In this document: piece after piece, positions 43,449 to 51,622 of the stretch
Layout of the letters: every line of letters begins with the position of its first letter
Position numbering within the stretch: the stretch's first letter is position 1
NCBI GenBank assembly: GCA_020851465.1
Contig: JADZCR010000003.1
Location: forward strand, 365,727-429,726
Length of the DNA: 64,000 nt
Direction of reading: 5' to 3'
From: Phycisphaeraceae bacterium
GTDB taxonomy: Bacteria; Planctomycetota; Phycisphaerae; Phycisphaerales; Phycisphaeraceae
Position numbers and translations under genes: made by a program
Notes under the pieces: model-generated
What the model was told of the DNA's origin: nothing
Seen by the model: the letters and a program-made list of their open reading frames with translations, nothing else
Databases searched by the model: none

Positions 43449-43880
43449 TTACACTCTTTCCCTGATTGCGATTTTCATCGTTTCAAATTCGCTGCGCATC
43501 AACTCGATGCCCGCGTTATGCGTGAGAGTATTCTCCGCGAGAGCCTGCATCGTGCGTTCGAGGTCGCGGTTGTTTTGATCGTGATAGAGGATGCCCGCGT
43601 TGACGGGTCGGGGGCGAAGTTCCAGCGTGTCGGGGCGGAACTTCACCTCGTCCGTGTCATGGAAATCCAGCCGGCCATCCGCTGCCGACGAGGCGCGACG
43701 GCTTTCGACGGCCCTGCGAAGTGCCGCCTGAAACTGCCGAGGGTCGATATCTCGCGGCTTGAAATACGGCGTCGAGAGGTTGGCAATGTTGTCGGCCAGC
43801 AGACGCTGGCGCTGACCCGTGAATTGCACGAGCCTTTCCAGGACCGGCAGCGATCCACTGTTAAACATGCCGGAAATCAT
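43449..43880 (-). CDS. flgB: Flagellar basal-body rod protein FlgB
   Basis: About 143 residues from the ATG at 43880, which has GGAG eight bases upstream; a GTG at 43889 and an ATG at 43868 are alternatives. Sequence LERLVQFTGQRQRLLADNIANLSTPYFKPRDI is the rod N-terminal motif, and the end is ERTMQALAENTLTHNAGIELMRSEFETMKIAIRER. FlgB is the first rod subunit above FliE. It begins the flgB-flgC-fliE-fliF run and a sigma-54-like promoter lies upstream. Confidence 0.94.
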   Translation of the reverse strand: MISGMFNSGSLPVLERLVQFTGQRQRLLADNIANLSTPYFKPRDIDPRQFQAALRRAVESRRASSAADGRLDFHDTDEVKFRPDTLELRPRPVNAGILYHDQNNRDLERTMQALAENTLTHNAGIELMRSEFETMKIAIRERV

Positions 43881-44028
43881 CGCGAACACTCCACAAGTTC
43901 AACCGCAACGACGGCGCGACGGGCACCGCCTGACGATCCAACCATAAACAAGGACGATGCCACGCCACCCTGCGCAGCCAGCGTCTGACCGTCGAAAGGT
44001 TCATCGGACAGCGGAAGGTTCCAACCGC

Positions 44029-44043
44029 GCAAATTTTGCGCCG
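44029..44043 (-). promoter_or_regulatory. Candidate sigma-54 promoter for the flgB operon
   Basis: On the minus strand CGGCGCAAAATTTGC has GG and GC spaced by ten bases, with TTGC in the -12 box. It sits about 150 bases before flgB and directly after a sigma-54 activator gene. The match to TGGCACG-N4-TTGC is partial in the -24 box. Confidence 0.4.
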
Positions 44044-44162
44044 CCATGACCCTGGCAGCGCGAGAATTGCGCTTCCCACCTAACGCCACACTTTCAAGTT
44101 CGGCGACCATCAAAGCCCGCGGATATCTGCGCATGGAGAGCGGAGATCCGTGGCCGGCGCAT

Positions 44163-45596
44163 TCAAATCGTCTGCGCGACAAGGTTCATCTCCTTCCATT
44201 TTTTGAGCTTCAGGCCAAGCGTCCGTACACCGATGCCCAGCGTCTCGGCTGTGCGCTGGCGGTTGCCGTTGAATTGTCCGAGTGTCCGAATGATCTGTTC
44301 ACGTTCGATGTCATCGAGCCGTTTGCTGCCGGCGAGCGTTGATGCGCTGCTGCCCGCAGCGGAAGCTCCATTTCTCGGCACCGGAAGCGACCCGACGCCG
44401 ATCGGGGCGACATGAATCACCGGAGCAGGTGCGATCAGCCACGGCTGCATTGTCCCGGCAGTGATGATCTGCCCCCGCGTCAGTACCGCAGCACGCTCGC
44501 AGATATTCTGCAACTCACGCACATTGCCCGGCCAAGGGTACTTTTTCATCAACTCAATCGCCTCAGCGTCAAACCGCTTAGGCTCGCGCCCTTCACGCAC
44601 CGAGACCTGCGTCAAAAAATGCTCGCCCAACAGCGGGATATCCTCGATGCGCTCACGCAGCGGCGGCAGCGAGATAGGCAGCACATTCAATCTGTAATAA
44701 AGATCCTGTCGAAACTCCCCGTCACGCACACTTTGTGTCAGATCACGGTTGGTCGTCGCGATCACCCGCACATCCACCTGCATGGTCAGGCTCGATCCGA
44801 CGCGCTCGAACTGCCTCTCCTGGAGCACACGCAGCAGTTTCGCCTGTAATTGCGGGCTGATCTCGCTGATTTCATCCAGCAGCAGCGTGCCCGCATCGGC
44901 AAGCTCGAAGCGGCCCTTGCGGAGCTGATCGGCGCCGGTGAACGCGCCTTTTTCGTGGCCGAACAGTTCGCTTTCCAGCAAACTGCTCGACAAAGCAGCA
45001 CAGTTGAGACACATCATGATCCGCTCGCGGCGAGGACTGTGCGCGTGGATCGTGCGGGCGACCACTTCCTTGCCCGTGCCTGATTCACCACTGATGAGGA
45101 CCGTGCCGTGCGACTGGGCGATCTGCTGAATCTGCTGCGCCACCATGCGCATCGCGGGAGAGCGGCCGACGAGAACGGGAGAATTGTCGTAAACCTTCGC
45201 ATTTGTCTTGAGAGCTGCGTTTTCCGCCAGCAGCCGTCGATGTTCGACCGCGCGACGAATGACGACGACGAGTTGATCGCCCTCGAAAGGTTTCTGGATG
45301 AAGTCGAACGCGCCTTCTTTCATCGCCTTGACCGCAGAATCCACTGATCCGTAAGCGGTCATGAGCACGACGGGCAAGTGGTCGTCAGCCTGGCGCAGCC
45401 GCGCCAGCAGTTCGAGGCCATCCATTTCGGGCATCTTGAGATCGGTGATGACCGCCGACGGCCTGTGCCGTGCAACCATCGACAAAGCTGCGGAGCCGTC
45501 ACTGGCTGCGACCACGGTGTAACCGGCTCGCTGCAGCGTCGCGCCGACGCTGTCGCGCATCATCTGCTTATCATCGACGACCAATACTTTCGTCAT
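44163..45596 (-). CDS. Sigma-54-dependent response regulator, NtrC/FlrC/FlgR type
   Basis: A 477-residue three-domain regulator. The receiver domain (about 1-120) has the phosphorylated Asp in AVITDLKMPEMDG near 55. The AAA+ domain (about 145-380) carries Walker A GESGTGKE, the sigma-54-contacting loop GAFTGADQLRKG, Walker B LLLDEISEI and RVIATTNRDL. A Fis-type helix-turn-helix ends the protein (DIEREQIIRTLGQFNGNRQRTAETLGIGVRTLGLKLKKW). It should activate sigma-54 promoters when phosphorylated by the kinase encoded just upstream (4-base overlap). Location before flgB suggests control of middle flagellar genes. Confidence 0.93.
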   Translation of the reverse strand: MTKVLVVDDKQMMRDSVGATLQRAGYTVVAASDGSAALSMVARHRPSAVITDLKMPEMDGLELLARLRQADDHLPVVLMTAYGSVDSAVKAMKEGAFDFIQKPFEGDQLVVVIRRAVEHRRLLAENAALKTNAKVYDNSPVLVGRSPAMRMVAQQIQQIAQSHGTVLISGESGTGKEVVARTIHAHSPRRERIMMCLNCAALSSSLLESELFGHEKGAFTGADQLRKGRFELADAGTLLLDEISEISPQLQAKLLRVLQERQFERVGSSLTMQVDVRVIATTNRDLTQSVRDGEFRQDLYYRLNVLPISLPPLRERIEDIPLLGEHFLTQVSVREGREPKRFDAEAIELMKKYPWPGNVRELQNICERAAVLTRGQIITAGTMQPWLIAPAPVIHVAPIGVGSLPVPRNGASAAGSSASTLAGSKRLDDIEREQIIRTLGQFNGNRQRTAETLGIGVRTLGLKLKKWKEMNLVAQTI

Positions 45597-46693
45597 GCGG
45601 ACACTCCGGTCTTGCCACTCCTTCTGACGGCACGTTTGCCTCGCATGCCGACGTCTTCAGGTGTGGATATCAGTAATTGCGATGCCACATCCTTCCGGGG
45701 AACCTCCGGGCGGCTGGCCTTCCGCTTGTTCTGCTCACAGGGTTGATCGCCTGTTGTCATCAGGCTTTTACAAGAGGACGGCAGGGAAATCTCAAACACC
45801 GCGCCGTCATCGTTGCTCACCGCAATCGATCCGCCGTGCGCGTCGATGATGCGATGAACAATCGCCAATCCCAGCCCGGTGCCCGTGCTGCGGGTGGTGA
45901 AGAACGGATTGAAAATCCGGTCGATGTGATCCGCGGAGATGCCTGGCCCGGTGTCACGGACGCTCAGGATCGAGCGGCCGGTGCGGATATCCTGCCGCGC
46001 TTCGAGTGTGAGCACACGCGGCTGGCCTGTCCGGGCCTTGTCCGCCATCGCGTCCACCGCATTACGGATCAGGTTCAGCAGTGCCTGTTGGATCAAGTCC
46101 GCATCGACTTCGATTTCCAGCTCACCGCCAAGGGTGACAACCTTGACTCGCTGCGCGTCGATGGCCGCCCGATGTGCCAGCACCGCACGGTCGAAAGTAA
46201 CCTCGGCAGGCAGCGTGACCCGACGCGGGGAAATATCGCGGGCAAAGCTCAACACGTCATTCACAATCGCATCAAGGCCGCGCACTGCGTCGGCGATTTT
46301 CCTCGCATGATCCGTCGCATCGGTCAGAGGCGTCGCGATCTGTGCCAGGGGAGCGATGTCCTGAAGGATCATCGCTGCGTACAGGCCGATGGCTCCGAGC
46401 GGATTACGCACTTCATGCGCGATGCCCGCTGCCATTTCACCCAGGGCCGCCAACCGTTTGGATCGCTGGAGTTGTGCGTCGGCACTGGCGAGCTGAGCCT
46501 GCAACCGGACCACCTGGGCACGCAGAGCCTCGTGGCTGCGCTGCAGGTTTTCCGTCACCTCGTTATATGCTGCGATCATCTGCGCCAGATCGTTCAGACG
46601 CTGATCGCCGGTGAGAGTCGCATCGAGTTGATTTGCCTGCGTTGCCATTCGTGTATCACTGATCCGCCGGGTGAAGCCACCCGCAAACTCCAA
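45593..46693 (-). CDS. Sensor histidine kinase, FlrB/FleS-like, probably cytoplasmic
   Basis: A 366-residue protein with no membrane helix. A coiled coil at about 60-95 (EALRAQVVRLQAQLASADAQLQRSKRL) precedes the H-box LGEMAAGIAHEVRNPLGAIGLYA near 105. The ATP domain has NLIRNAVDAM, DTGPGISADHIDRIFNPFFTTRSTGTGLGLAIVHRIIDAHGG. About 60 basic residues follow the kinase core, an unusual tail. The start at 46693 is a TTG; an ATG at 46648 also fits. It overlaps the response regulator gene by 4 bases, so the two form a two-component pair. It would phosphorylate the sigma-54 activator in response to an unknown flagellar assembly cue. Confidence 0.9.
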   Translation of the reverse strand: MEFAGGFTRRISDTRMATQANQLDATLTGDQRLNDLAQMIAAYNEVTENLQRSHEALRAQVVRLQAQLASADAQLQRSKRLAALGEMAAGIAHEVRNPLGAIGLYAAMILQDIAPLAQIATPLTDATDHARKIADAVRGLDAIVNDVLSFARDISPRRVTLPAEVTFDRAVLAHRAAIDAQRVKVVTLGGELEIEVDADLIQQALLNLIRNAVDAMADKARTGQPRVLTLEARQDIRTGRSILSVRDTGPGISADHIDRIFNPFFTTRSTGTGLGLAIVHRIIDAHGGSIAVSNDDGAVFEISLPSSCKSLMTTGDQPCEQNKRKASRPEVPRKDVASQLLISTPEDVGMRGKRAVRRSGKTGVSA

Positions 46694-46738
46694 AGCCCGT
46701 ACCTTTGAACTCCGTCTTTTTGCTGACTCGCTCCTGTT

Positions 46739-47254
46739 TCATCCGTTCTGATTCGTAAAGCGGTTATTTCCCGTCGCGATGCCCGGCGTACCCGCCGCAG
46801 CTGCGCCGGCTTTGGGGGCAGCACGGTATGCGTTCACCGCGCGATCCACACGGGTGGTGTTCTGCAATTCCGTTGCCACCCGGTTACGGGCGGTTAACAA
46901 CGCCTGACGATCGCGCTCATCCTGCTGGATGATTCCCGCCAGCAGCGACTGAACCTCTTTGACCAGTGCTCCGATCCGTGACCGCTGGGCGTCGGCGAGC
47001 GTGCTCCAAAGCGCATCCCATCTTTGCCGGAAGGGCTCAAGCAGCGAGTTAACCCCGCTCAGATCGTCAATCAATCTCTGTCGTTGCGCCAACAGGCCAA
47101 GCAGCGGTTCAGCCTGAGCCTCGGCCACGAGCGGCCCCTGCTGGTCGCTGAGCGTGCGGAGCTGCTGATAAAGCTTTCGCTGTTGTTCGAGCAGTGCGAT
47201 GAGTGATGGAATATCGCCGACCGCTTCTGAGTTTGTCGAAGTTGCATTGGTCAT
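46739..47254 (-). CDS. FlgN-like flagellar export chaperone
   Basis: About 171 residues from the ATG at 47254, which has AAAGGG seven bases upstream; a longer reading to 47332 adds an unlikely leader. Helical throughout: IPSLIALLEQQRKLYQQLRTLSDQQGPLVAEAQAEPLLGLLAQRQRLIDDL matches the FlgN pattern, with a Gly/Ala-rich C-terminus. FlgN binds hook-filament junction proteins FlgK and FlgL before export; these genes are not here. The family is weakly conserved, so the assignment is moderate. Confidence 0.7.
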   Translation of the reverse strand: MTNATSTNSEAVGDIPSLIALLEQQRKLYQQLRTLSDQQGPLVAEAQAEPLLGLLAQRQRLIDDLSGVNSLLEPFRQRWDALWSTLADAQRSRIGALVKEVQSLLAGIIQQDERDRQALLTARNRVATELQNTTRVDRAVNAYRAAPKAGAAAAGTPGIATGNNRFTNQNG

Positions 47255-47339
47255 CCATGACCCTTTCGATGCGTGGCCGCTCAACATCCAAGCGTGCCCC
47301 GTCGGCGCACATCCTTGCGCCGCCACGGGCATCGGTAGC

Positions 47340-47358
47340 TATCGGCTAAAGGCCGATA
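47340..47358. repeat. Inverted repeat between the TPR and FlgN-like genes
   Basis: TATCGGC and GCCGATA surround a five-base loop (TAAAG). No T tract follows on the minus strand, so it is not a clear terminator. It shares CCGATA with another palindrome at 50208-50229. Confidence 0.45.
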
Positions 47359-47425
47359 AGTTCAATAGTTTGGAATGATGTTGGAGATGAACCGTGTTCC
47401 CAGTTGACACACTGTGGAGACGGTC

Positions 47426-50023
47426 TCACGGGCCGGCACTGGCGGTTTTGTTATTGAAGAGATCCAGCTTGCTGGTCCACTCAAGCCAGTCCGCCCAGTG
47501 CTGGCGACTCATGGGCAGGCTCGGATCGTTGAAGGCTTCCTCCGGGATGCGCTTCAACATCGCGCGGGCACGCAGGTTGGCGACCTTCGCCTCCTGCACC
47601 ATGTTCATCTCACAGTATGAATTGACAATCTGCACCAGAGCCACCAGCGAGGCGGGATGAGCCTCCCATCGCTTGGCTGCGACTTCGTACAGGTCGATCG
47701 CCTGCTTGAACTGCCGCAGGTCGTACGCACAGTCCGCACGGTAAAAATAGGCGTTACGAAAACTCAATGCCTCCACAGGTGACAGCGTCGATTCGTCACG
47801 CAATTCAAACTCAGCCACCACCTGCGTGAACAGCTTCTGCGCCTCCTCCAGCCGGCGCGTCCGCTCGCGCTGAAGCTCCAGCTTTTTCGACTGCGGCATC
47901 GGCTCGCGCAGATCTTTGTCGATATCCTCGATTGATCGACGATAGGCGTCGGCCAGTCGGAACCGGATCAGGCCGATGCTCGGCGCATCCTTGTAACGAT
48001 CCGCCGCCAGCGCCAGCCGCTCGATCGCCTCGCGGTACTCGCCCAGCCGGTAGTGCAGCTTGCCCAGCTCGATCAATGCGTCGCGGTAAACGACGCTCTC
48101 AGGTGTGATGGTCGGATGGCCCTGTACGACGAAGTTCAGCACACGCTTGGCACTGCTGAAATCATCCATCGAGACATAGCACCGCGCCAGCGGCACCAAT
48201 GAGGCGTACGCCTCAGGACTCTGCGGTTGGGTATCAATGACCTGTTTGAAACACTCGATGGCGGGCTGATATTGCCCGTCAGCTTCGTATGCCAACCCCA
48301 GTTGCAACAGCGCAGCCAGTTGCTTCGGATCGCCGACACGGTTTTTCACAAACTCCGCGTAAACGTCGATCGCGTTTTTCCACATCTGTGCCCGGTCGTA
48401 GCACTCCGCCGCCCGCCACAGACTCGAGCTATAAGCCGCTTCATCCGAGACTGACACCATGTGGGCGTGACGAATGTAATACTCCGCTGCTTTGGATAAG
48501 TGCAGCACCATCTGCTGCGCCGCCAGCTTTCGAGGGGAGACTTTCGGCCCGTTGGTCACTGCAGCGGATGGTTCGGATTCCGGTTCCGCATCAGCCTCGT
48601 CTTCCTCGCCGCTGAGTGCGAGATTCGCCTGATCTTTGATCGACGGTGCGGGCTGCGTCATGGGAGGAATCGCGGGCGTCGGCTCAGGGCCGCCCCAGGC
48701 GATACGATCCTGATCCGAGAGCTTGTCGTAGGTGGTCGCCATCTCCAGCAGCAGCTTGGAAGGCAGCTCACGCTGACGTTGATAGAGCGGCGAGAGGGTG
48801 TTCAGAAAATCCAAAGCCTGATCGTAATCCCCGCGCTCCATCGCTGCGTCATAGTGTGTGTGCAGCGTGTCATCGAGCTGTTTTTGCCTGTTGACTTCCA
48901 GCGCGGGCTGGTTGAGGACAAACTTGACCGCTTTCTTGAATGAATCAATCGAGTCGCCGGTCTGCCCCAATCTCGCTTCACAGTCCCCTCGGCCGAGTGT
49001 CGCATCAAAAAACACGCTGCTGTTGCTGGTGCTTTCCGCCAGGGCGTTATTGAAATTGTCCAGCGCGGTCCGCACGTCGTTGGTCTCCGCCAGATCAAGC
49101 TGGCCGAGTCCCACGAGAATCTCCGCGCCCAGAGGATCGGAGGGATCGACTTTTTCCCTTGCCTTGGTGTACCAGGGCCGGGCCTTGGACACATCCGTGC
49201 GTTGATATCCCTTAGCCAACAGCACGTAAAGCGGTCCTAAATCCTTGTCGCCGCCTTCGGTGAGCTGCGCCACGCGACGGAGCAGACCATCGACCGCTTT
49301 TTCGGGTTCATCACCATCGAGCGCCATGCGGGCCTGAAGCCCGGTGAGCCAGATGTCCTGTGCCCGGCGTTGCGTCTTATCCGCCTTGCGTACCTCGTCC
49401 TGAAACCGCGCGATCAACGGCGCCAGTGTCTGAGGCGTCATGCCTGGCTGGCGACTCTTGCGCTCGATCATGTCACGGACGACTTTGTAGCGCGTCTCCG
49501 GCGGCTCATCCTTGAGCTCTTCCAGCATCTTCAGCGCTTTCTCATCCTGCCCCAGCGAAACCAGCGTGTCAGCCCACCACTGGAGATGCGTCGTATCAAA
49601 CGGCTGATGCCCCTCGCGTGCCTCGGTGTAAAGCTCGACGATCTTCCGATGATTTTCCGGCGCGCTTGTGCCGGTGTAACGCTGCTCCAGGAAAATCATG
49701 TCACCCCAGAGCTGCTTGAGCCGGGCCTGCTCCAGCACGGTGGCCTGATCGATGTGGGGCAGGACGCGGTTGATCGACTCCCGCGCCGCATCGAAATTGT
49801 TGGCCTTGAGATATTGCGAGATCGAGTCCAGACCGCCGGTGAAATCATTTTTCGGCTTAGGCGCATTAACCGTCAGGTAAAGCCAGACCCCGAACACGAG
49901 CAGGCCCAGTACCAATGCAGGCATCTGCCAGAGCTGTGACCAGCCCGGCTGACGCGATGGCAGCGGAGCAGAGGCAGGTGCTTCGGCTTCCACGGTCGCG
50001 GTATTGGTTGAGGCTTCTGCCAT
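47426..50023 (-). CDS. Large single-pass membrane protein with tetratricopeptide repeats
   Basis: About 865 residues from the ATG at 50023 (GGGA six bases before it; a longer start at 50065 is less likely). The N-terminus is cytoplasmic and Ala-rich, then one hydrophobic helix (about 35-53: MPALVLGLLVFGVWLYLTV). The rest, probably outside the cytoplasm, is alpha-helical repeats of TPR type, such as ALLQLGLAYEADGQYQPAIECFKQVIDTQPQSPEAYASL, LIELGKLHYRLGEYREAIERLALAADRY and RADCAYDLRQFKQAIDLYEVAAKRW. An acidic linker around 460-500 divides the repeats. It precedes the FlgN-like gene on the same strand, so it may belong to the flagellar locus, but no known flagellar protein matches. Function unknown. 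Confidence 0.78.
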   Translation of the reverse strand: MAEASTNTATVEAEAPASAPLPSRQPGWSQLWQMPALVLGLLVFGVWLYLTVNAPKPKNDFTGGLDSISQYLKANNFDAARESINRVLPHIDQATVLEQARLKQLWGDMIFLEQRYTGTSAPENHRKIVELYTEAREGHQPFDTTHLQWWADTLVSLGQDEKALKMLEELKDEPPETRYKVVRDMIERKSRQPGMTPQTLAPLIARFQDEVRKADKTQRRAQDIWLTGLQARMALDGDEPEKAVDGLLRRVAQLTEGGDKDLGPLYVLLAKGYQRTDVSKARPWYTKAREKVDPSDPLGAEILVGLGQLDLAETNDVRTALDNFNNALAESTSNSSVFFDATLGRGDCEARLGQTGDSIDSFKKAVKFVLNQPALEVNRQKQLDDTLHTHYDAAMERGDYDQALDFLNTLSPLYQRQRELPSKLLLEMATTYDKLSDQDRIAWGGPEPTPAIPPMTQPAPSIKDQANLALSGEEDEADAEPESEPSAAVTNGPKVSPRKLAAQQMVLHLSKAAEYYIRHAHMVSVSDEAAYSSSLWRAAECYDRAQMWKNAIDVYAEFVKNRVGDPKQLAALLQLGLAYEADGQYQPAIECFKQVIDTQPQSPEAYASLVPLARCYVSMDDFSSAKRVLNFVVQGHPTITPESVVYRDALIELGKLHYRLGEYREAIERLALAADRYKDAPSIGLIRFRLADAYRRSIEDIDKDLREPMPQSKKLELQRERTRRLEEAQKLFTQVVAEFELRDESTLSPVEALSFRNAYFYRADCAYDLRQFKQAIDLYEVAAKRWEAHPASLVALVQIVNSYCEMNMVQEAKVANLRARAMLKRIPEEAFNDPSLPMSRQHWADWLEWTSKLDLFNNKTASAGP

Positions 50024-50382
50024 GTATTCCCTGCGATCAGTCAGAACTTTCCAACTCCCGATCACCTGTCGTGATCAACCGCCAGCCAAGCCAGCGACAG
50101 CCCCTGAATCGTTCGGGACAAGCTGATGATGAACACGACGATTTCGTATCTACAAAGTCGGCGAAATCACGCATCCGCTTCGCCCGGCGCGCACAAGCAT
50201 CGCGGGGCCGATAACTGAGTTGTTATCGGGAAAGTAGCGGAGAGAGGTTTAGATAAAGGCTCCATTTACCAGTCCCGGACGATTCAGCAAAAGTATCTGC
50301 CTCAACAAAATCAGAGATGAATAACAAAGTCGTGTCCTCGAAACCCGTAGAAGGCGTACCTGCGGCGAGCGGATCAACGCCG
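50024..50382. other. Intergenic region upstream of the TPR gene
   Basis: About 360 bases between the TPR gene and the phosphatase-like gene, both on the minus strand. It has a perfect palindrome at 50208-50229 and, on the minus strand, TAAA at 50251-50248 followed 17 bases later by CCCGATAA, which resembles a FliA promoter but with spacing two bases too long. No gene is seen. Confidence 0.5.
50208..50229. repeat. Perfect inverted repeat upstream of the TPR gene
   Basis: CCGATAAC and GTTATCGG flank a 6-base loop. There is no U-rich tail on either strand, so it is more likely an operator or leader element than a terminator. Confidence 0.5.
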
Positions 50383-51348
50383 CTACTTAGGCGCTGTCGT
50401 CGGCTGCCGACCGTAAATCTGCGGGATCGGTTTGCCGTCGATATCAGCGGGCAGATCCAATCCCAGAAAATCACAGGCGACGGCGAAGGTGTCCTCCGTA
50501 TGCACACGCAGATCGTGGTCGAGCGTGAGATCGTGATTTTTGATCACCCCCGGCCCGCGTGCGATCCAGGGGATGAAGTGCGAGCGGAGATCGTCCCTGC
50601 CGTGTGAAGTGCTCGATCCGCCGTGGTCCGCACTGACGATCACCAGCGTCTGCGCGGAGAGCTTAAGCTCGTCGAGCGTCGCAAGCACTCGTCCGATCTG
50701 GCTGTCCGCAGTTTCGATGGCTTCAAGCTGGGCGATCGAACCCCAGCCTTTGGTGTGACCAGCGGTATCCACGTCGGGCAAGTGGATGAACATGACCCGC
50801 GGTTGGTGGGCACGGATGATCTCGATCGCGCGGTCGGCAACCGTTTGATCGGTCCAGATGGTGCTCGACATCTGGCCGTTGTGTGTCTCACGAGGCGCAT
50901 AAGCTGCGAAGTCAATCGAGCCGGGACAGGCGAATGTTTCAAACTTGGTTTTACCTGCCGCCATACCGGTGGACAGGCCGCGTTCGTGGGCGATGTCGAA
51001 TAACGTGTTAACCTTGGGATAGGCGGGTGTGGGCTGTGCATCGTTCCAACTGATGCCGTGTTTGGCCGGCGACATGCCGGTGAGCATGCTCGCGTGCGAG
51101 GGGAGCGTGATGGCGACATCGGTGGTCTGCGCCCAGCAGGAAAATACACCGTCAGCCATCAGGCTGCGCAGCGAGGGTGCCTTGGCGCGGAGCATAACAT
51201 CGGGCCGCAACCCGTCAACGCTGAAGATCAGAACACGCCTTTCGGAAATCTCTACTGCCGGCTGGGTGGCGGGTGTTTCCCCGTAAACCACTGGAAAAAC
51301 AGCTAACCATACGAACAGAACAACGGAGGTGATGAGGTTTCGGCTCAC
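50383..51348 (-). CDS. Alkaline-phosphatase superfamily phosphodiesterase, exported
   Basis: A 321-residue protein. A signal peptide (LITSVVLFVWLAVFPVVYGE) is followed by PATQP and then the catalytic domain of the nucleotide pyrophosphatase/phosphodiesterase group. This has VLIFSVDGLRPDVM (metal Asp), the nucleophile Thr in VAITLPSHASMLTGMSPAKHG, HLPDVDTAGHTKGWGS (metal Asp and His), and VIVSADHGGSSTSHG (Asp and His). It ends QPTTAPK. It hydrolyses phosphodiester or phosphomonoester bonds outside the cytoplasm; the substrate is unknown. The gene stands alone between the TPR gene and prfB. Confidence 0.85.
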   Translation of the reverse strand: MSRNLITSVVLFVWLAVFPVVYGETPATQPAVEISERRVLIFSVDGLRPDVMLRAKAPSLRSLMADGVFSCWAQTTDVAITLPSHASMLTGMSPAKHGISWNDAQPTPAYPKVNTLFDIAHERGLSTGMAAGKTKFETFACPGSIDFAAYAPRETHNGQMSSTIWTDQTVADRAIEIIRAHQPRVMFIHLPDVDTAGHTKGWGSIAQLEAIETADSQIGRVLATLDELKLSAQTLVIVSADHGGSSTSHGRDDLRSHFIPWIARGPGVIKNHDLTLDHDLRVHTEDTFAVACDFLGLDLPADIDGKPIPQIYGRQPTTAPK

Positions 51349-51622
51349 GATGCTTCTCCGGTAAACGAAATAGATCCCAACAGAGGTCTCGGAGCGGACG
51401 ACTTACGGCTGATGCAGGCCCTTGGGTGCCTTACGGCCAGCCAACGGGAAAAGCGGCAACCGCAACACACCGCGACCACGGAATCTGCGGCAACTGCGCC
51501 GCGGCGGCTTTGCCGCGGATTGACACCACCCGTGCGGTTGCGGCGGCCCCTGCGGCGCAGCCGAATCCACGCGGGTCTTATGACCATTTTAGGCACGGAC
51601 AGATGAAAAGTCAAATAATTAT

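Noticed and set aside
43877..44182. 101-codon ORF between the sigma-54 activator and flgB
   Set aside because: It spans the predicted promoter, overlaps both neighbours and has no recognisable protein pattern; more likely untranslated leader.
50223..50251. FliA-like promoter (TAAA then CCCGATAA) upstream of the TPR gene
   Set aside because: Spacing is 17 bases rather than the usual 15 and the -10 first base differs, so I only mention it in the intergenic entry.
50223..50507. 94-codon ORF overlapping the phosphatase gene end
   Set aside because: Shadow frame of the phosphatase gene plus its downstream region; no ribosome site or conserved pattern.
51493..51515. GC-rich hairpin CCGCGGC...GCCGCGG downstream of prfB
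   Set aside because: Low-complexity GC-rich stretch with no U tail; likely chance.
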